Origin: Lactobacillus kefiranofaciens
GTDB lineage: Bacteria > Bacillota > Bacilli > Lactobacillales > Lactobacillaceae
Direction of reading: 5' to 3'
DNA length: 64,000 bases
Assembly (NCBI RefSeq): GCF_900103655.1
Contig: NZ_FMXC01000003.1
Location: 54,984-118,983, forward strand
Positions 1 to 8,444 of this stretch are shown piece after piece. Both the position numbers and the translations under genes were made by a program. Position 1 is the stretch's first letter. Every line of letters begins with the position of its first letter. Below the pieces are notes generated by a model. It ran no database searches, had not been told where the DNA came from, and saw nothing but the letters and a program-made list of their open reading frames with translations.

Positions 1-9
1 ATTAAGGAT

Positions 10-38
10 TTTACTTATTTTATGTAAGTATGTATAAT
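10..38 (+). promoter_or_regulatory. Sigma-A type promoter
   Basis: TTTACT at 10-15 and a perfect TATAAT at 33-38 with a 17-bp spacer. It would drive the small membrane peptide and the S14 gene that follow. Confidence 0.65.
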
Positions 39-90
39 ATAGCTTGTAAAAAGTAAGTAATAATCAAATACATATATGGGAGGAATATAG

Positions 91-192
91 ATGACAACGC
101 AATTAATCGCAATTGGAATTATTATTTTGGGATTAATTTGGTTAACTTCAAGACCAGAGCCTACGGCAGAAAAGATTAGAAAACTTAGATAG
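91..192 (+). CDS. Small single-span membrane peptide, 33 aa
   Basis: A 33-residue ORF with ATG at 91 and a good ribosome binding site (gggagga) about 8 bases upstream. Residues 4-19 are a run of Ile/Leu/Ala/Gly and would span the membrane. The tail is basic (ends KIRKLR). The stop codon overlaps the purine-rich site of the next gene, so the two may be translationally coupled, and both lie in the same reading frame. I do not recognise a family. Support is the promoter, the binding site and the clear hydrophobic/basic layout. Confidence 0.55.
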   Translation: MTTQLIAIGIIILGLIWLTSRPEPTAEKIRKLR

Positions 193-204
193 GAGAATAT
201 TATC

Positions 205-390
205 GTAGCAAAAACTTCACAAATAGTACGTAATCAAAGAAAAAGCAAATTCAGCACTAGAGAATATACACGTTGTCAACGCTGTGGTCGTCCACATTCT
301 GTATACCGCAAATTCGGTCTTTGCAGAGAGTGCATGAGAGATTTGGCACATAAAGGACAACTTCCAGGCGTGAAAAAAGCCAGTTGGTAA
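205..390 (+). CDS. rpsN: 30S ribosomal protein S14, zinc-type (extra copy, start codon altered)
   Basis: The frame encodes a complete type-Z S14: AKTSQ at the N-terminus, a four-cysteine zinc knuckle (CxxC near residues 24-27 and 40-43), the [12 protein letters not shown] segment and the terminal KKASW. S14 binds 16S rRNA in the small-subunit head. The expected first codon is GTA, not ATG or GTG, although an AGGAGA site sits 8 bases before it. Initiation would need ATT (199) or ATC (202), or the gene is inactive. It stands alone, not in an S10/spc operon (no rplE or rpsH nearby), so a normal copy probably exists elsewhere. Identity is firm; expression is uncertain. Confidence 0.8.
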   Translation, partial: VAKTSQIVRNQRKSKFSTREYTRCQRCGRPHSVYRKFGLCRECMRDLAHKGQLPGVKKASW

Positions 391-408
391 GAAAACTAAA
401 ATTTTTCT

Positions 409-437
409 AAAACGAGTCATTTTGGCTCGTTTTTTTG
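409..437 (+). terminator. Rho-independent terminator after rpsN
   Basis: Short inverted repeat (ACGAG / CTCGT around a TCATTTTGG centre) followed by seven T residues. Confidence 0.7.
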
Positions 438-476
438 TTAAAGTAAAAATAAAAAACAAGAGAAAGGAGCTTAAAA

Positions 477-998
477 ATGGAGAAGTTTCATTTTACTAAA
501 CGAGAAAAAATTTTTTTATTATTGGCTTTATTTGTGTTAATTGCATTGTTTATTTCAAGCTCAATGACTTATCAACAACAAGAAATTCATGATAATAAAA
601 TTAATCATTATTTTGGCTGGTTAGAAAATATCGTAGCAGGTTGGAATTTTACTTATGGGGGTCGAGTTCACAATGTGCAGGTTGACAGCCGAGCGGGGTT
701 AGCCCAATTTGTTTTGCGTAAAATGGCGCATTTTGGTTCATATTTTTTGTTGGGAGGTTTTGGCTATTTAGGGATGCGGCGCATTTTTAAAATTAAGTGG
801 GTAGCACCTGTTCTAACTTGGTTTGCGACAATTGCGTTTGCGGCTTTTGATGAATATCACCAATTTTTGACTGGTGACAGAACCCCAAGTGTCCATGATG
901 TGATTTTAGATAGCACTGGCGCTTTAACGGCTATTATTTTGGTTATGATAATTATCCATGTGAAAAACAGTATTCATGATCAGAAAAAGTCAGTTTAA
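477..998 (+). CDS. VanZ-like membrane protein
   Basis: A 173-aa protein with a hydrophobic N-terminal segment (about 12-30) and three further membrane spans in the C-terminal half. VanZ-family signatures are visible: RKMAHFGSYFLLG near residue 82 and DEYHQFLTGDRTPSVHD near residue 124. The family was named for low-level teicoplanin resistance, but most chromosomal members have no proven role and probably act in the cell envelope. It has its own strong binding site (gaaaggag) and appears to be a single-gene unit between rpsN and yebC. Start chosen at the first ATG after that site. Confidence 0.85.
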   Translation: MEKFHFTKREKIFLLLALFVLIALFISSSMTYQQQEIHDNKINHYFGWLENIVAGWNFTYGGRVHNVQVDSRAGLAQFVLRKMAHFGSYFLLGGFGYLGMRRIFKIKWVAPVLTWFATIAFAAFDEYHQFLTGDRTPSVHDVILDSTGALTAIILVMIIIHVKNSIHDQKKSV

Positions 999-1081
999 GT
1001 GCTAGCTAGCATTGAATTTTAAGATGTCGTGAGTTAAGATAATAACGTTAATATTTTTAGAAAAAAGAAAGAAGGATCCTT

Positions 1082-1810
1082 ATGTCAGGACATTCAAAAT
1101 GGCACAATATTCAAGGCCGTAAGAATGCGCAAGACGCAAAGAGAGGTAAAATTTTCCAAAAGTTATCTCGTGAAATTTACATGGCTGCAAAGAGTGGTGG
1201 TCCTGATCCTGATGGGAATCCTACATTACGTATGGTAATTGACAAGGCACGTTCTAACAACATGCCTAAGGACAACATCAAGCGTGCCATCAAAAAGGCC
1301 GAAGGCGGCTCAGAGGAACATTATGATGAAATCACTTACGAAGGTTACGCTCCAGGTGGTGTTGCTGTCTTTGTAGAAGCATTGACTGACAACAAGAATC
1401 GTACTGCTTCTGACGTTCGTGTTGCATTTACTCGTAACGGTGGTTCACTTGGTGCTACGGGTTCAGTAGCTTACATGTTCGACCGCAAGGGTTACATCGT
1501 AATTGATCGTTCAACTACCGATGCTGACGAAGATCAAGTTTTGCTTGATGTGATGGACGCTGGTGGCGATGATCTTCAAACTAGCGATGACGCTTATGAA
1601 ATCTACACTGATCCTAAGCAATTGGCAGCAGTTCGTGATGCTTTGATTAAGGATGGCTATAAGCTTGCTGATGCTGAATTAACTATGGTTCCACAAAACA
1701 CCACTCCAGTTCCAGCAGATAAGAAGGAACAATTTGAACACTTAGTTGATGCCTTGGAAGACAGCGACGATGTACAAAATGTTTACACTGCAGCAGCTGA
1801 TGAAGACTAA
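1082..1810 (+). CDS. yebC: YebC/PmpR family protein
   Basis: A 242-aa protein beginning with the family hallmark [11 protein letters not shown], of the normal length (about 240 aa). Family members are cytoplasmic. They have been described as transcription regulators (PmpR), and more recently linked to translation through difficult proline tracts, as for mitochondrial TACO1. The codon use is biased like a well expressed gene. It is preceded by gaaggatc and followed by a clear terminator, so it is monocistronic and separate from the comG operon. Confidence 0.95.
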   Translation: MSGHSKWHNIQGRKNAQDAKRGKIFQKLSREIYMAAKSGGPDPDGNPTLRMVIDKARSNNMPKDNIKRAIKKAEGGSEEHYDEITYEGYAPGGVAVFVEALTDNKNRTASDVRVAFTRNGGSLGATGSVAYMFDRKGYIVIDRSTTDADEDQVLLDVMDAGGDDLQTSDDAYEIYTDPKQLAAVRDALIKDGYKLADAELTMVPQNTTPVPADKKEQFEHLVDALEDSDDVQNVYTAAADED

Positions 1811-1827
1811 TTAACAATCATTCAAAA

Positions 1828-1858
1828 GTAACTTAGCAATTTGGCTAAGTTATTTTTT
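1828..1858 (+). terminator. Rho-independent terminator after yebC
   Basis: Inverted repeat TAACTTAGC / GCTAAGTTA with a short loop, followed by a T-rich tract. Confidence 0.8.
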
Positions 1859-1881
1859 GTAATATATTTTAATAAAAATCT

Positions 1882-1927
1882 AATTTACAAATAGCGATAG
1901 ATCAACGTTTATCACTGTTTGTAAATT
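1882..1927. repeat. Imperfect 17-bp inverted repeat upstream of comG
   Basis: Arms at 1882-1898 and 1911-1927 (outer ten bases AATTTACAAA / TTTGTAAATT perfect, inner seven with two mismatches) around a 12-base centre. It lies between the yebC terminator and the comG start. It could be a regulator site, an RNA hairpin or a remnant of a small mobile repeat; the sequence alone does not decide. Confidence 0.5.
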
Positions 1928-2000
1928 CTTTTATTTTTAAGAGAAAAAAATGACTCTTTTTTGCGTAATAAATAGTGTGAGGCAAAAAAGGAGGATTTTT

Positions 2001-2975
2001 ATGAAAACGAAAGAAATCATCAATGAATTACTTGCTTTAGCAATTAGTCAAAAGGCTAGCGATATATTTTTCTTTCCTAAAAGAGAAAAAATAGTCGTTG
2101 ATTTTAGGTTGAGTCAAGGCACAATTCGACAAAAAACTTTTGCGTTAAGTGCAGGTCAAGAAATTATTAACTATTTCAAATATAGTGCACAAATGGATAT
2201 TGCTGAACATCGACGTCCGCAAGTTGGAGCAATGATATATCTCTATGAAGAGGATGAATATTATTTGCGTTTATCTAGTTTAGGTGATTTTTCTGATCAA
2301 GAATCATTGGTTATCCGTATTATTTATGGTATTGAGCATAGTAAGTACTTTTTACCAACGCAATTGGAGCAGATTAAGCAATTGGTTAATTATCGAGGAC
2401 TGATTATTACAAGTGGCCCCACTGGCTCAGGCAAGACTACTACCATGTATGAAGTTGCTAAAAGCATTAGTAAAAACAAGGTAGTAATGACAATTGAAGA
2501 TCCAGTTGAAGTTCATGAAGCCTCTTTTTTGCAATCACAGGTCAATAACAAAGCCGGAATCGATTATCAAAGTTTACTCAAAGCGGCTTTGAGACATCGC
2601 CCAGATATTTTGATTATTGGAGAAATTCGTGATCAAGGAACAGCACGTTTGGCCGTTGATGCGGCCTTAAGTGGACATTTAGTTTTAGCAACAGTTCATG
2701 CCAAAAGCACATTGCAGACTATTTCACGCTTGGAGGGGTTAGGAATTAGGACGGATGAATTGGCTAACTGCTTAACGGCTGTGTCTTATCAGCGTCTTTT
2801 ACCTAGTAAGGTTGGCTTAAAATGCTTGCTAGATATTGCCACTGGCGATTTATTAAAAGCAGAGTTAACTAAGGAAGTTCGCGGTGAATTTGTTAATTGG
2901 CAAGAAAATATGCAGTTATTGCGGAAAGGAGGAGAAATTGATGAAGAAATATATCGCAAGTTCCAAGAAGGATAA
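2001..2975 (+). CDS. comGA: Competence pseudopilus assembly ATPase ComGA
   Basis: A 324-aa PilB/GspE-type secretion ATPase that powers assembly of the competence pseudopilus at the inner face of the membrane. Walker A (GPTGSGKTTT) lies near residue 138, the Asp box EDPVEV near 170, and the Walker B/IGEIRD segment near 205. The ATG at 2001 follows a perfect AAGGAGG eight bases upstream; a longer reading starting at 1950 has no such site. First gene of a seven-gene comG operon with overlapping genes. Confidence 0.93.
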   Translation: MKTKEIINELLALAISQKASDIFFFPKREKIVVDFRLSQGTIRQKTFALSAGQEIINYFKYSAQMDIAEHRRPQVGAMIYLYEEDEYYLRLSSLGDFSDQESLVIRIIYGIEHSKYFLPTQLEQIKQLVNYRGLIITSGPTGSGKTTTMYEVAKSISKNKVVMTIEDPVEVHEASFLQSQVNNKAGIDYQSLLKAALRHRPDILIIGEIRDQGTARLAVDAALSGHLVLATVHAKSTLQTISRLEGLGIRTDELANCLTAVSYQRLLPSKVGLKCLLDIATGDLLKAELTKEVRGEFVNWQENMQLLRKGGEIDEEIYRKFQEG

Positions 2976-3945
2976 ATTAACTAGCGCTGAACAGCTAGCC
3001 TTTTTGGACTATCTTAAGCATAGTTTGGCTAATGGCTTTTCACTCATTAATTCTATTGAGTTAATGCCAGCCTTGTGGCCTAAGCGTAAAAAATTGATGG
3101 AGCAAGTAGCTAAGCGAATGAAAGATGACGCCAATTTTAGTGCAGAGTTAATTAAGTTAGGTTTTTCTATGACAACGGTGACACAGGTAAATTTGGCCTT
3201 GCAGCAGGGAAATTTGACGGAATGCTTAAATCAATTGGCTACGTTGACGCGATTAAAGCAAGAGCAGGTCAAGAAACTACGAGCGGAATTATCATATCCG
3301 CTTGTCTTAGCTATTATGATGGTTATTCTTTTAGTATTTATGCAGTCGTTTATTACAACTCAATTCAACAATACTAGTGAGCATTCTGGTGATGTGGTAA
3401 TGCTAGGGTTAATTGGATTAGTAATTGTTGGAATATATTTCTTTGCTCGAATTGTGAATTTGCTGAATAAGCAGGATTACGCTTCATTGAAAAAATTGAC
3501 CAAATACCCTTTGATTGGACCAGTAATTTTACTCTATGTGAATTATTTATTGGTTTATGATATTGGAATGTTACTAGCAAGTGGTTTTTCACTGCAGAGA
3601 ATGTGCGAATATGCTTCGCAGCTAGAGGAAGGTTCACTACAGCAAGCCTTAGGTCAGCGAATTGGGCACGAATTAATTGAAGGAAAAAGCTTAGCCCAGA
3701 TTATTAAGCAAGAGACCTTTTTGCCTAATAGCTTGTTAATTTTGTTACAGGCTGGATCAGACAGAAGAAGTTTGAGTCAAAGGTGCTTAATGTTAGGACG
3801 TAGTTTATTTATTGACCTAACGGAGAAAATTGAAAAGATGGTTGTAAATGTTCAACCTATTTGTTTTATATTAATCGGTTTATGCATTATTGGGATGTAT
3901 TTGAAGCTGTTATTGCCAATGTATTCGATGATGCAAGGGATGTAG
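2941..3945 (+). CDS. comGB: Competence pseudopilus inner-membrane platform ComGB
   Basis: A 334-aa protein of the GspF/PilC (T2SF) family, the membrane platform for pseudopilin assembly. Two related halves are visible, with hydrophobic spans near residues 120-140, 155-175 and 305-325. The chosen ATG at 2941 has aaaggagga just upstream and overlaps the end of comGA by 35 bases, implying coupled translation; the earlier in-frame ATG at 2884 lacks a site. It needs ComGA and the ComGC-GG pseudopilins encoded next. Confidence 0.9.
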   Translation: MKKYIASSKKDKLTSAEQLAFLDYLKHSLANGFSLINSIELMPALWPKRKKLMEQVAKRMKDDANFSAELIKLGFSMTTVTQVNLALQQGNLTECLNQLATLTRLKQEQVKKLRAELSYPLVLAIMMVILLVFMQSFITTQFNNTSEHSGDVVMLGLIGLVIVGIYFFARIVNLLNKQDYASLKKLTKYPLIGPVILLYVNYLLVYDIGMLLASGFSLQRMCEYASQLEEGSLQQALGQRIGHELIEGKSLAQIIKQETFLPNSLLILLQAGSDRRSLSQRCLMLGRSLFIDLTEKIEKMVVNVQPICFILIGLCIIGMYLKLLLPMYSMMQGM

Positions 3946-3950
3946 AAAAA

Positions 3951-4295
3951 ATGAAGAAAAACGTGAAAAAATATTTATTGAATTTATTAAACAAAAATCG
4001 TCGCCAAGCAGGGTTTACTTTAATTGAAATGGTAGTCGTAATTGCCATTATTGTAATTTTGATTCTGTTGATTGCTCCCAATTTATTGGAACAAAAGGGA
4101 AGAGCAGAGAATAGGACTAATGATGCGTTCAAGACTACTTTGAGAACGCAGGTTGAGCTCTATAAAGACGATGAGGGCAAAGAGCCAACCAGTTTTGAAG
4201 ATCTAAAAAGTAAAAAATATTTAACTGAAGAACAAATTAAAAAGGCAGAGGCTAAAAAGATCACTATTGCCAGTTTGAAAGATGATGCCAAATAA
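3951..4295 (+). CDS. comGC: Major pseudopilin ComGC
   Basis: A 114-aa type IV pilin-like protein. The prepilin peptidase motif QAGFTLIEM (Gly21/Phe22, Glu+5) precedes a roughly 22-residue hydrophobic helix, and the C-terminal half is charged and soluble. The basic leader is 21 residues long. It is expected to be the main subunit of the competence pseudopilus after cleavage by ComC, which is not in this window. It starts 5 bases after comGB, at the first ATG giving a normal leader. Confidence 0.92.
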   Translation: MKKNVKKYLLNLLNKNRRQAGFTLIEMVVVIAIIVILILLIAPNLLEQKGRAENRTNDAFKTTLRTQVELYKDDEGKEPTSFEDLKSKKYLTEEQIKKAEAKKITIASLKDDAK

Positions 4296-4704
4296 TTTAA
4301 AAGCTTTTACTCTGCTAGAAACCGTCATTACTTTAGGCATTTGTTGCGGAATTTTATTAATAGGCAGTTTACAACTAACAAGATATCAGCAAAGGCTGCT
4401 TTTCGATAATACGATTAAAGAAGTAACTGCTGCACTAGACCATGCATCGAGAATCAGTACGATCAAGGGTGAGGCAACTACGGTTAGGTTTATTAAGAGC
4501 AGGCATTGTATCAATTTAGATGGTGGGAATTTCCAGCAATCGGCGGGCAAACAAATCGACCTTGATCGTAATATTAATATTCGTGGTCTGGATAACTTCG
4601 TGATCAGTAGCCGTGGTCGTTCTAATCCGCGCACTGTGATCTTTGCTGGTTATGGTTTGAAGAAAGAAATCAAATATCAAATGCTCTGGGGGCGAATTAG
4701 CTGA
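4282..4704 (+). CDS. comGD: Minor pseudopilin ComGD
   Basis: A 140-aa minor pseudopilin with a short leader and the motif KAFTLLETVITL, then a hydrophobic helix and a soluble domain. The residue before the predicted cleavage site is Ala, where most prepilins have Gly. It overlaps comGC by 14 bases; ATG codons at 4282 and 4285 are equally possible. The position as fourth gene of comG and the size support ComGD. Confidence 0.85.
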   Translation: MMPNNLKAFTLLETVITLGICCGILLIGSLQLTRYQQRLLFDNTIKEVTAALDHASRISTIKGEATTVRFIKSRHCINLDGGNFQQSAGKQIDLDRNINIRGLDNFVISSRGRSNPRTVIFAGYGLKKEIKYQMLWGRIS

Positions 4705-4973
4705 TGAAAAAGATGCAGGGGTTCTTGATGGTAGAAAGCATGGTTGCAGTTATCATTTCAGTAGTGGCAGTTAGTTGTTTATATTTGACTGTAGTCCAGA
4801 GTCAAAAAAATGGTCGTAGTCTAGAATTGAAAACTGATCGCGCGTATGCATATCACATCCTCACTAGTAGTCATTTGCGGCAAATAGTAGTTCATGATCG
4901 AATTTATGAAAAGGCAGGACAGCACCGAATTTATGATAAGGAAGCTAAACAAGAATTTATTATTGAAAAATAG
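4704..4973 (+). CDS. comGE: Minor pseudopilin ComGE
   Basis: An 89-aa protein with the prepilin-like motif MQGFLMVESMVAV at the extreme N-terminus (Gly6/Phe7, Glu+5), followed by a hydrophobic helix. Its ATG overlaps the comGD stop (TGATG arrangement). Order and size fit ComGE, a minor component of the competence pseudopilus. It is poorly conserved in lactobacilli, so the call rests on motif and position. Confidence 0.78.
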   Translation: MKKMQGFLMVESMVAVIISVVAVSCLYLTVVQSQKNGRSLELKTDRAYAYHILTSSHLRQIVVHDRIYEKAGQHRIYDKEAKQEFIIEK

Positions 4974-5481
4974 TGGTTTTACGCTAGCGGAAGCAATTTT
5001 TTCCTTATTTATCACTATCTTAATTTTATCGATTTTGCAGAATTTGCTTTTAAGTATTCGCAGAGCAAATCTGAGTGAAAGCATGCATGTTAATGAATTA
5101 ACCTATGCTTATGTTCAGCTGAATAATTTTATGCATTCCCCAGATACTAAGACTGTTTATCCTATTGATAAGGATGCTAATTCTAAAAACACGGCGTTTG
5201 CTAGAGTTGATAAAAAAGGTAACAAGGAAGTTTACCATTTAACCTATTATGCAAAGAGTAAAGTACTCAGAGCCCAAAAGACTACTGGTGGCTATATGCC
5301 ATTATTATTTAATGTAGAAAGTGCTAAATTCGAGACAAGAAAAGATCAGATTATTATCCATGTTGTAGAAGAAAGGAAAGGAAAATCTGAGTTAGTTTTT
5401 CAACTAGATGAAAAGCCAGATAACGATGAAAAAATTACGACAAATAAGAAAAAGAAAAGTAAAAGCAAGCGCGCTGCTTAG
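4933..5481 (+). CDS. comGF: Minor pseudopilin ComGF
   Basis: A 182-aa protein with the prepilin motif NSGFTLAEAIFSL (Gly15/Phe16), a hydrophobic helix and a soluble domain ending in a very basic tail. It overlaps comGE by 41 bases. In-frame ATGs exist at 4894, 4906 and 4933. The last is preferred because it gives a normal 15-residue leader and has a purine-rich stretch (aggcagga) upstream. The start is the main uncertainty. Confidence 0.82.
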   Translation: MIRKLNKNLLLKNSGFTLAEAIFSLFITILILSILQNLLLSIRRANLSESMHVNELTYAYVQLNNFMHSPDTKTVYPIDKDANSKNTAFARVDKKGNKEVYHLTYYAKSKVLRAQKTTGGYMPLLFNVESAKFETRKDQIIIHVVEERKGKSELVFQLDEKPDNDEKITTNKKKKSKSKRAA

Positions 5482-5596
5482 CAGCATCTTAGTGCTAATT
5501 ACAACTCTATTGTTTATCAAGCTCTATCAAGAAGTGTATTACAGCAACATGCAAAATAATCTAATGATTATTAATTATTTAACTGAGAAAAAATGA
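5426..5596 (+). CDS. comGG: Short ComGG-like last gene of comG
   Basis: A 56-aa basic protein with one hydrophobic segment (ALLSSILVLITTLLFIKLY), overlapping the end of comGF. It occupies the comGG position. It is shorter than usual ComGG proteins and, like other ComGG, lacks a canonical prepilin motif. It may be a truncated or divergent ComGG. The assignment is from gene order only. Confidence 0.6.
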   Translation: MKKLRQIRKRKVKASALLSSILVLITTLLFIKLYQEVYYSNMQNNLMIINYLTEKK

Positions 5597-5653
5597 CTTT
5601 TCTTGAACCTCATCTTGCCTTTCTATAAAATAATTAAGGTATGGAGGGACGCT

Positions 5654-6655
5654 ATGGAAAATTTTGAGAAGATTTTTAATCAATTTTTAGATTGTGTGCA
5701 AACTTTGCAGGCAGCTTTAAATGTTTCCTTTACAGAAGCTTTAGTTGAGACTTTTGATAATCTAGAACAGGGAAAAATAAAAGTAGAAAACGGAGCACCT
5801 GATGAGAAAACAGTTGCGCAGTTAAGTAAAAAATATCAGACACTTGATTATGATCAAATTAGTCAAAAGAATAAGGTCCAAGTTTTTACTTTCTTGACCT
5901 TAAAAGCGATCAATGATGATAGTCAAGATGCCAATCAAATGCCCACGCCACCAGCAATTTCAACTGTGGTGGCAATGCTCATGCATAAATTGCTTAAAGA
6001 CGAGCAAATGGAAGTGGTTGATCCAGCAGTTGGAACAGGAAACTTGCTCTTTTCGATTGTTTCCCAGTTAAAAGCATTGAATCACTCAAAAGATAATTAC
6101 CAATTGGTTGGAATCGATAATGATGAAGAAATGCTGAATTTAGCCGATGTAGCAGCTCATCTGAATAACATCGATATTGACCTATATTGTCAAGATGCTT
6201 TAATGCCTTGGATGTGTCCTAATCCAGAAGCAATCGTTAGTGATCTGCCGATTGGTTATTATCCAGTTGATGAAAATGCTAAGAATTATGAAAATAGGGC
6301 GGAAAAAGGACACTCTTTTGCCCATTTATTGTTAATTGAACAGATTATTAGAAACTTACAGCCTAATGGGTACGCGTTTTTAGTTGTGCCTAAGGCTATC
6401 TTATCTGGTAAAATCGGAGCTGAATTTATGCCATGGTTGACTAAAAAAGTTTATCTTAAAGCAATTGTGGAATTGCCGGATGACATGTTTAAGAATAAAT
6501 TTAATCAGAAATCAATCCTAGTCTTTCAAAATCATGGCGATCATGCTACAAGTAGTGAAGTATTGCTAACCAAATTGGATTCATTAAAGAAAGAAGAAGC
6601 TTTAATCCGCTTTAATGTAAAATTGGATGAATGGTATACTAAAATAACTCATTAA
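5654..6655 (+). CDS. Class I SAM-dependent methyltransferase (N6-DNA methylase-like, YtxK type)
   Basis: A 333-aa protein with the SAM-binding motif I VDPAVGTGNLL near residue 123 and a motif IV-like SDLPIGYYP near residue 195, where adenine methylases have NPPY or DPPY. A gene of this family lies just before ackA in Bacillus (ytxK) as here, so this is a conserved housekeeping neighbour and not a restriction enzyme. No endonuclease or specificity subunit is adjacent. The substrate is unknown. ATG at 5654 has atggaggga upstream; the longer reading from 5603 has none. Confidence 0.85.
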   Translation: MENFEKIFNQFLDCVQTLQAALNVSFTEALVETFDNLEQGKIKVENGAPDEKTVAQLSKKYQTLDYDQISQKNKVQVFTFLTLKAINDDSQDANQMPTPPAISTVVAMLMHKLLKDEQMEVVDPAVGTGNLLFSIVSQLKALNHSKDNYQLVGIDNDEEMLNLADVAAHLNNIDIDLYCQDALMPWMCPNPEAIVSDLPIGYYPVDENAKNYENRAEKGHSFAHLLLIEQIIRNLQPNGYAFLVVPKAILSGKIGAEFMPWLTKKVYLKAIVELPDDMFKNKFNQKSILVFQNHGDHATSSEVLLTKLDSLKKEEALIRFNVKLDEWYTKITH

Positions 6656-6679
6656 TTGAAAGAAGAGGAATAATTTTTT

Positions 6680-7864
6680 ATGAAAAAAGTTTTGGCTATT
6701 AACTCGGGTAGTTCTTCATTTAAGTATAAGCTCTTTTCATTGCCAGACGAAAAAGTAATTGCAAAAGGCATGGCTGATCGAGTTGGTTTGGATAATGCTT
6801 CTTTTGAAATTAAGTTGGCTGATGGTAGCAAGCACGTTGAAAAAACAGATATCGCTGATCAAGAAGCTGCAGTTAATCTACTACTGAAGTTTTTAAAAGA
6901 ATTTAAAGTAGTGAGTGATTTAAATGAAATTGTTGGTGTCGGACACCGAGTAGTTAATGGCGGCGAATATTTTAAGGATTCGACAATTATTACCAAAGAA
7001 AATTTGTCCCACATCTATGAATTAGAAGATTATGCTCCGCTTCATAATCCCGCAGAAGGCCGAGGGATCGAAGCATTCATGAATGTTCTGCCTGATGTAC
7101 CTCAAGTGGCCGTTTTTGATACGACATATCACCAAAGCTTAGATCCAGTCCATTATTTGTATTCATTACCATATGAATACCATGAGAAATATGGCATACG
7201 TAAATATGGCGCACATGGTACTTCAATTCGTTATACCGCTCCACGCGCCGCTGAAATGATGGGTCAAGATTTAAAAGATTTGAAACTGATTATTTGTCAT
7301 TTAGGATCTGGTGCTTCAGTGACTGCTGTGAAGGATGGTAAATCTTTTGATACTTCAATGGGTTTTAGTCCAATTGCTGGGATAACAATGGCTACTCGAA
7401 CAGGAGACATCGATCCATCTGTTGTTCAACATTTAATGCATGTTGAACATAAGTCAATTGATGAAATGATTCATATTATGAATAACAAGTCAGGTTTATT
7501 GGGCATATCCGGTATTTCTCCTGACATGCGTGATGTGCGTGAGAGCAATACGGATCGTGCTAAATTAGCCAGAAAGATCTTCATTAATCGAATTGTGCGT
7601 TATGTTGGTGCTTATATTGCCGAGATGGGCGGAGTAGATGCTATTGTCTTTACTGCTGGTATTGGTGAACATGATGTTGGCGTACGTCAAGCTGTGATGG
7701 ATGCCTTTAGATATCTGGACGTAATTCCGGATGAAGAAGCTAATGGAAAAAATGGCGAAAACTTTATTACCAAGCCTAACTCAAAAGTTAAAGCTATGGT
7801 AATCCCAACCAATGAAGAGCTAATCATTGAACGTGATGTTGTGCGTTTAACACATATTAATTAA
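6680..7864 (+). CDS. ackA: Acetate kinase
   Basis: A 394-aa ASKHA-fold kinase making ATP and acetate from acetyl phosphate in the cytoplasm. Family signatures: NSGSSSFKYKLF at residue 7, GVGHRVVNGGEYF near 87, FDTTYHQ near 147, and MATRTGDIDPS near 240. Length is normal for the family. Spacing of 24 bases to the methylase gene suggests co-transcription. It is followed by the separate tmRNA promoter. Confidence 0.97.
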   Translation: MKKVLAINSGSSSFKYKLFSLPDEKVIAKGMADRVGLDNASFEIKLADGSKHVEKTDIADQEAAVNLLLKFLKEFKVVSDLNEIVGVGHRVVNGGEYFKDSTIITKENLSHIYELEDYAPLHNPAEGRGIEAFMNVLPDVPQVAVFDTTYHQSLDPVHYLYSLPYEYHEKYGIRKYGAHGTSIRYTAPRAAEMMGQDLKDLKLIICHLGSGASVTAVKDGKSFDTSMGFSPIAGITMATRTGDIDPSVVQHLMHVEHKSIDEMIHIMNNKSGLLGISGISPDMRDVRESNTDRAKLARKIFINRIVRYVGAYIAEMGGVDAIVFTAGIGEHDVGVRQAVMDAFRYLDVIPDEEANGKNGENFITKPNSKVKAMVIPTNEELIIERDVVRLTHIN

Positions 7865-7872
7865 GCTTTTTA

Positions 7873-7902
7873 TTGGCAGTTAGTGTAAGTCTGTGCTAAA
7901 AT
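7873..7902 (+). promoter_or_regulatory. Promoter of ssrA
   Basis: TTGGCA (7873-7878), 18-bp spacer, TAAAAT (7897-7902). It is placed a few bases before the mature 5' end of the tmRNA. Confidence 0.6.
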
Positions 7903-7916
7903 AAGAGAGTCTCAAG

Positions 7917-8281
7917 GGGATGTTTTTGGGATTCGACAGGCGTAGACCCGCATTGACTGCGGTTCGTAGGTTACGTCTACGTAAAAACGTTACAGTTAAA
8001 TATAACTGCAAATAACAAAAATTCTTACGCATTAGCTGCTTAATTTAGCGCATGCGTTGCTCTTTTTCGGTTTACTCGTGGCTGGAATCGAGTATCAACT
8101 TTAGCGAGTTACGTTTAACTACCTCACCTGAATAGTTGAAAAGAGTCTTAACAGGTTAGCTAGCTCATCCTAGCCCTGTTATATGGCGTTTTGGGCTAGT
8201 GAAGTTCAAGTAATATAACTATGATCGTAGAGGTCAATGACGAGATGCGTTTGGACAGGGGTTCAACTCCCCTCATCTCCA
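7917..8281 (+). ncRNA. ssrA: tmRNA (transfer-messenger RNA)
   Basis: A 365-nt tmRNA that rescues stalled ribosomes and tags incomplete proteins for proteolysis. The 5' GGGGATG (7917-7923) pairs with the 3' CATCTCC, forming the tRNA-like acceptor stem, and the T-arm AGGGGTTCAACTCCCCT lies near the 3' end. The resume codon GCA is at 8008 and the tag reads (A)NNKNSYALAA, stop at 8041-8043. The typical GGGATTCGACAGGC follows the 5' stem. Pseudoknot regions fill the rest. Its protein partner SmpB is not in the window. Confidence 0.96.
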
Positions 8282-8291
8282 TAGATGATAA

Positions 8292-8322
8292 AATCGTAAG
8301 TTTTGAACTTACGGTTTTTTAT
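8292..8322 (+). terminator. Rho-independent terminator after ssrA
   Basis: Near-perfect 10-bp inverted repeat (ATCGTAAGTT / AACTTACGGT) followed by a T tract. Confidence 0.8.
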
Positions 8323-8444
8323 TATGAAAAAGGTCATAAGTAAAATAATCAGCTTTACATACAAAACATTTAGTTAACATATAAGTAAGAAAAGGGTTTC
8401 ATTTTTATGGCTGCAAAGTATATACTTTACATGAGGTGATTTAA

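Noticed and set aside
91..390. Stop-codon readthrough fusion of the 33-aa peptide with S14
   Set aside because: The two are in the same frame, but the TAG overlaps a good ribosome binding site and no readthrough signal is seen; coupled translation is simpler.
1960..1975. ComX-type box (TGCGTAATA) before comGA
   Set aside because: Only partly like the streptococcal/lactococcal TACGAATA box, and without further copies in the window it cannot be supported.
5654..6655. Restriction-modification system
   Set aside because: Only a methylase-like gene is present, with no endonuclease or specificity gene, and its place before ackA is the conserved ytxK position.
8407..8439. 10-codon leader peptide before manA
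   Set aside because: No ribosome binding site, no hairpin alternatives nearby; a chance ORF.
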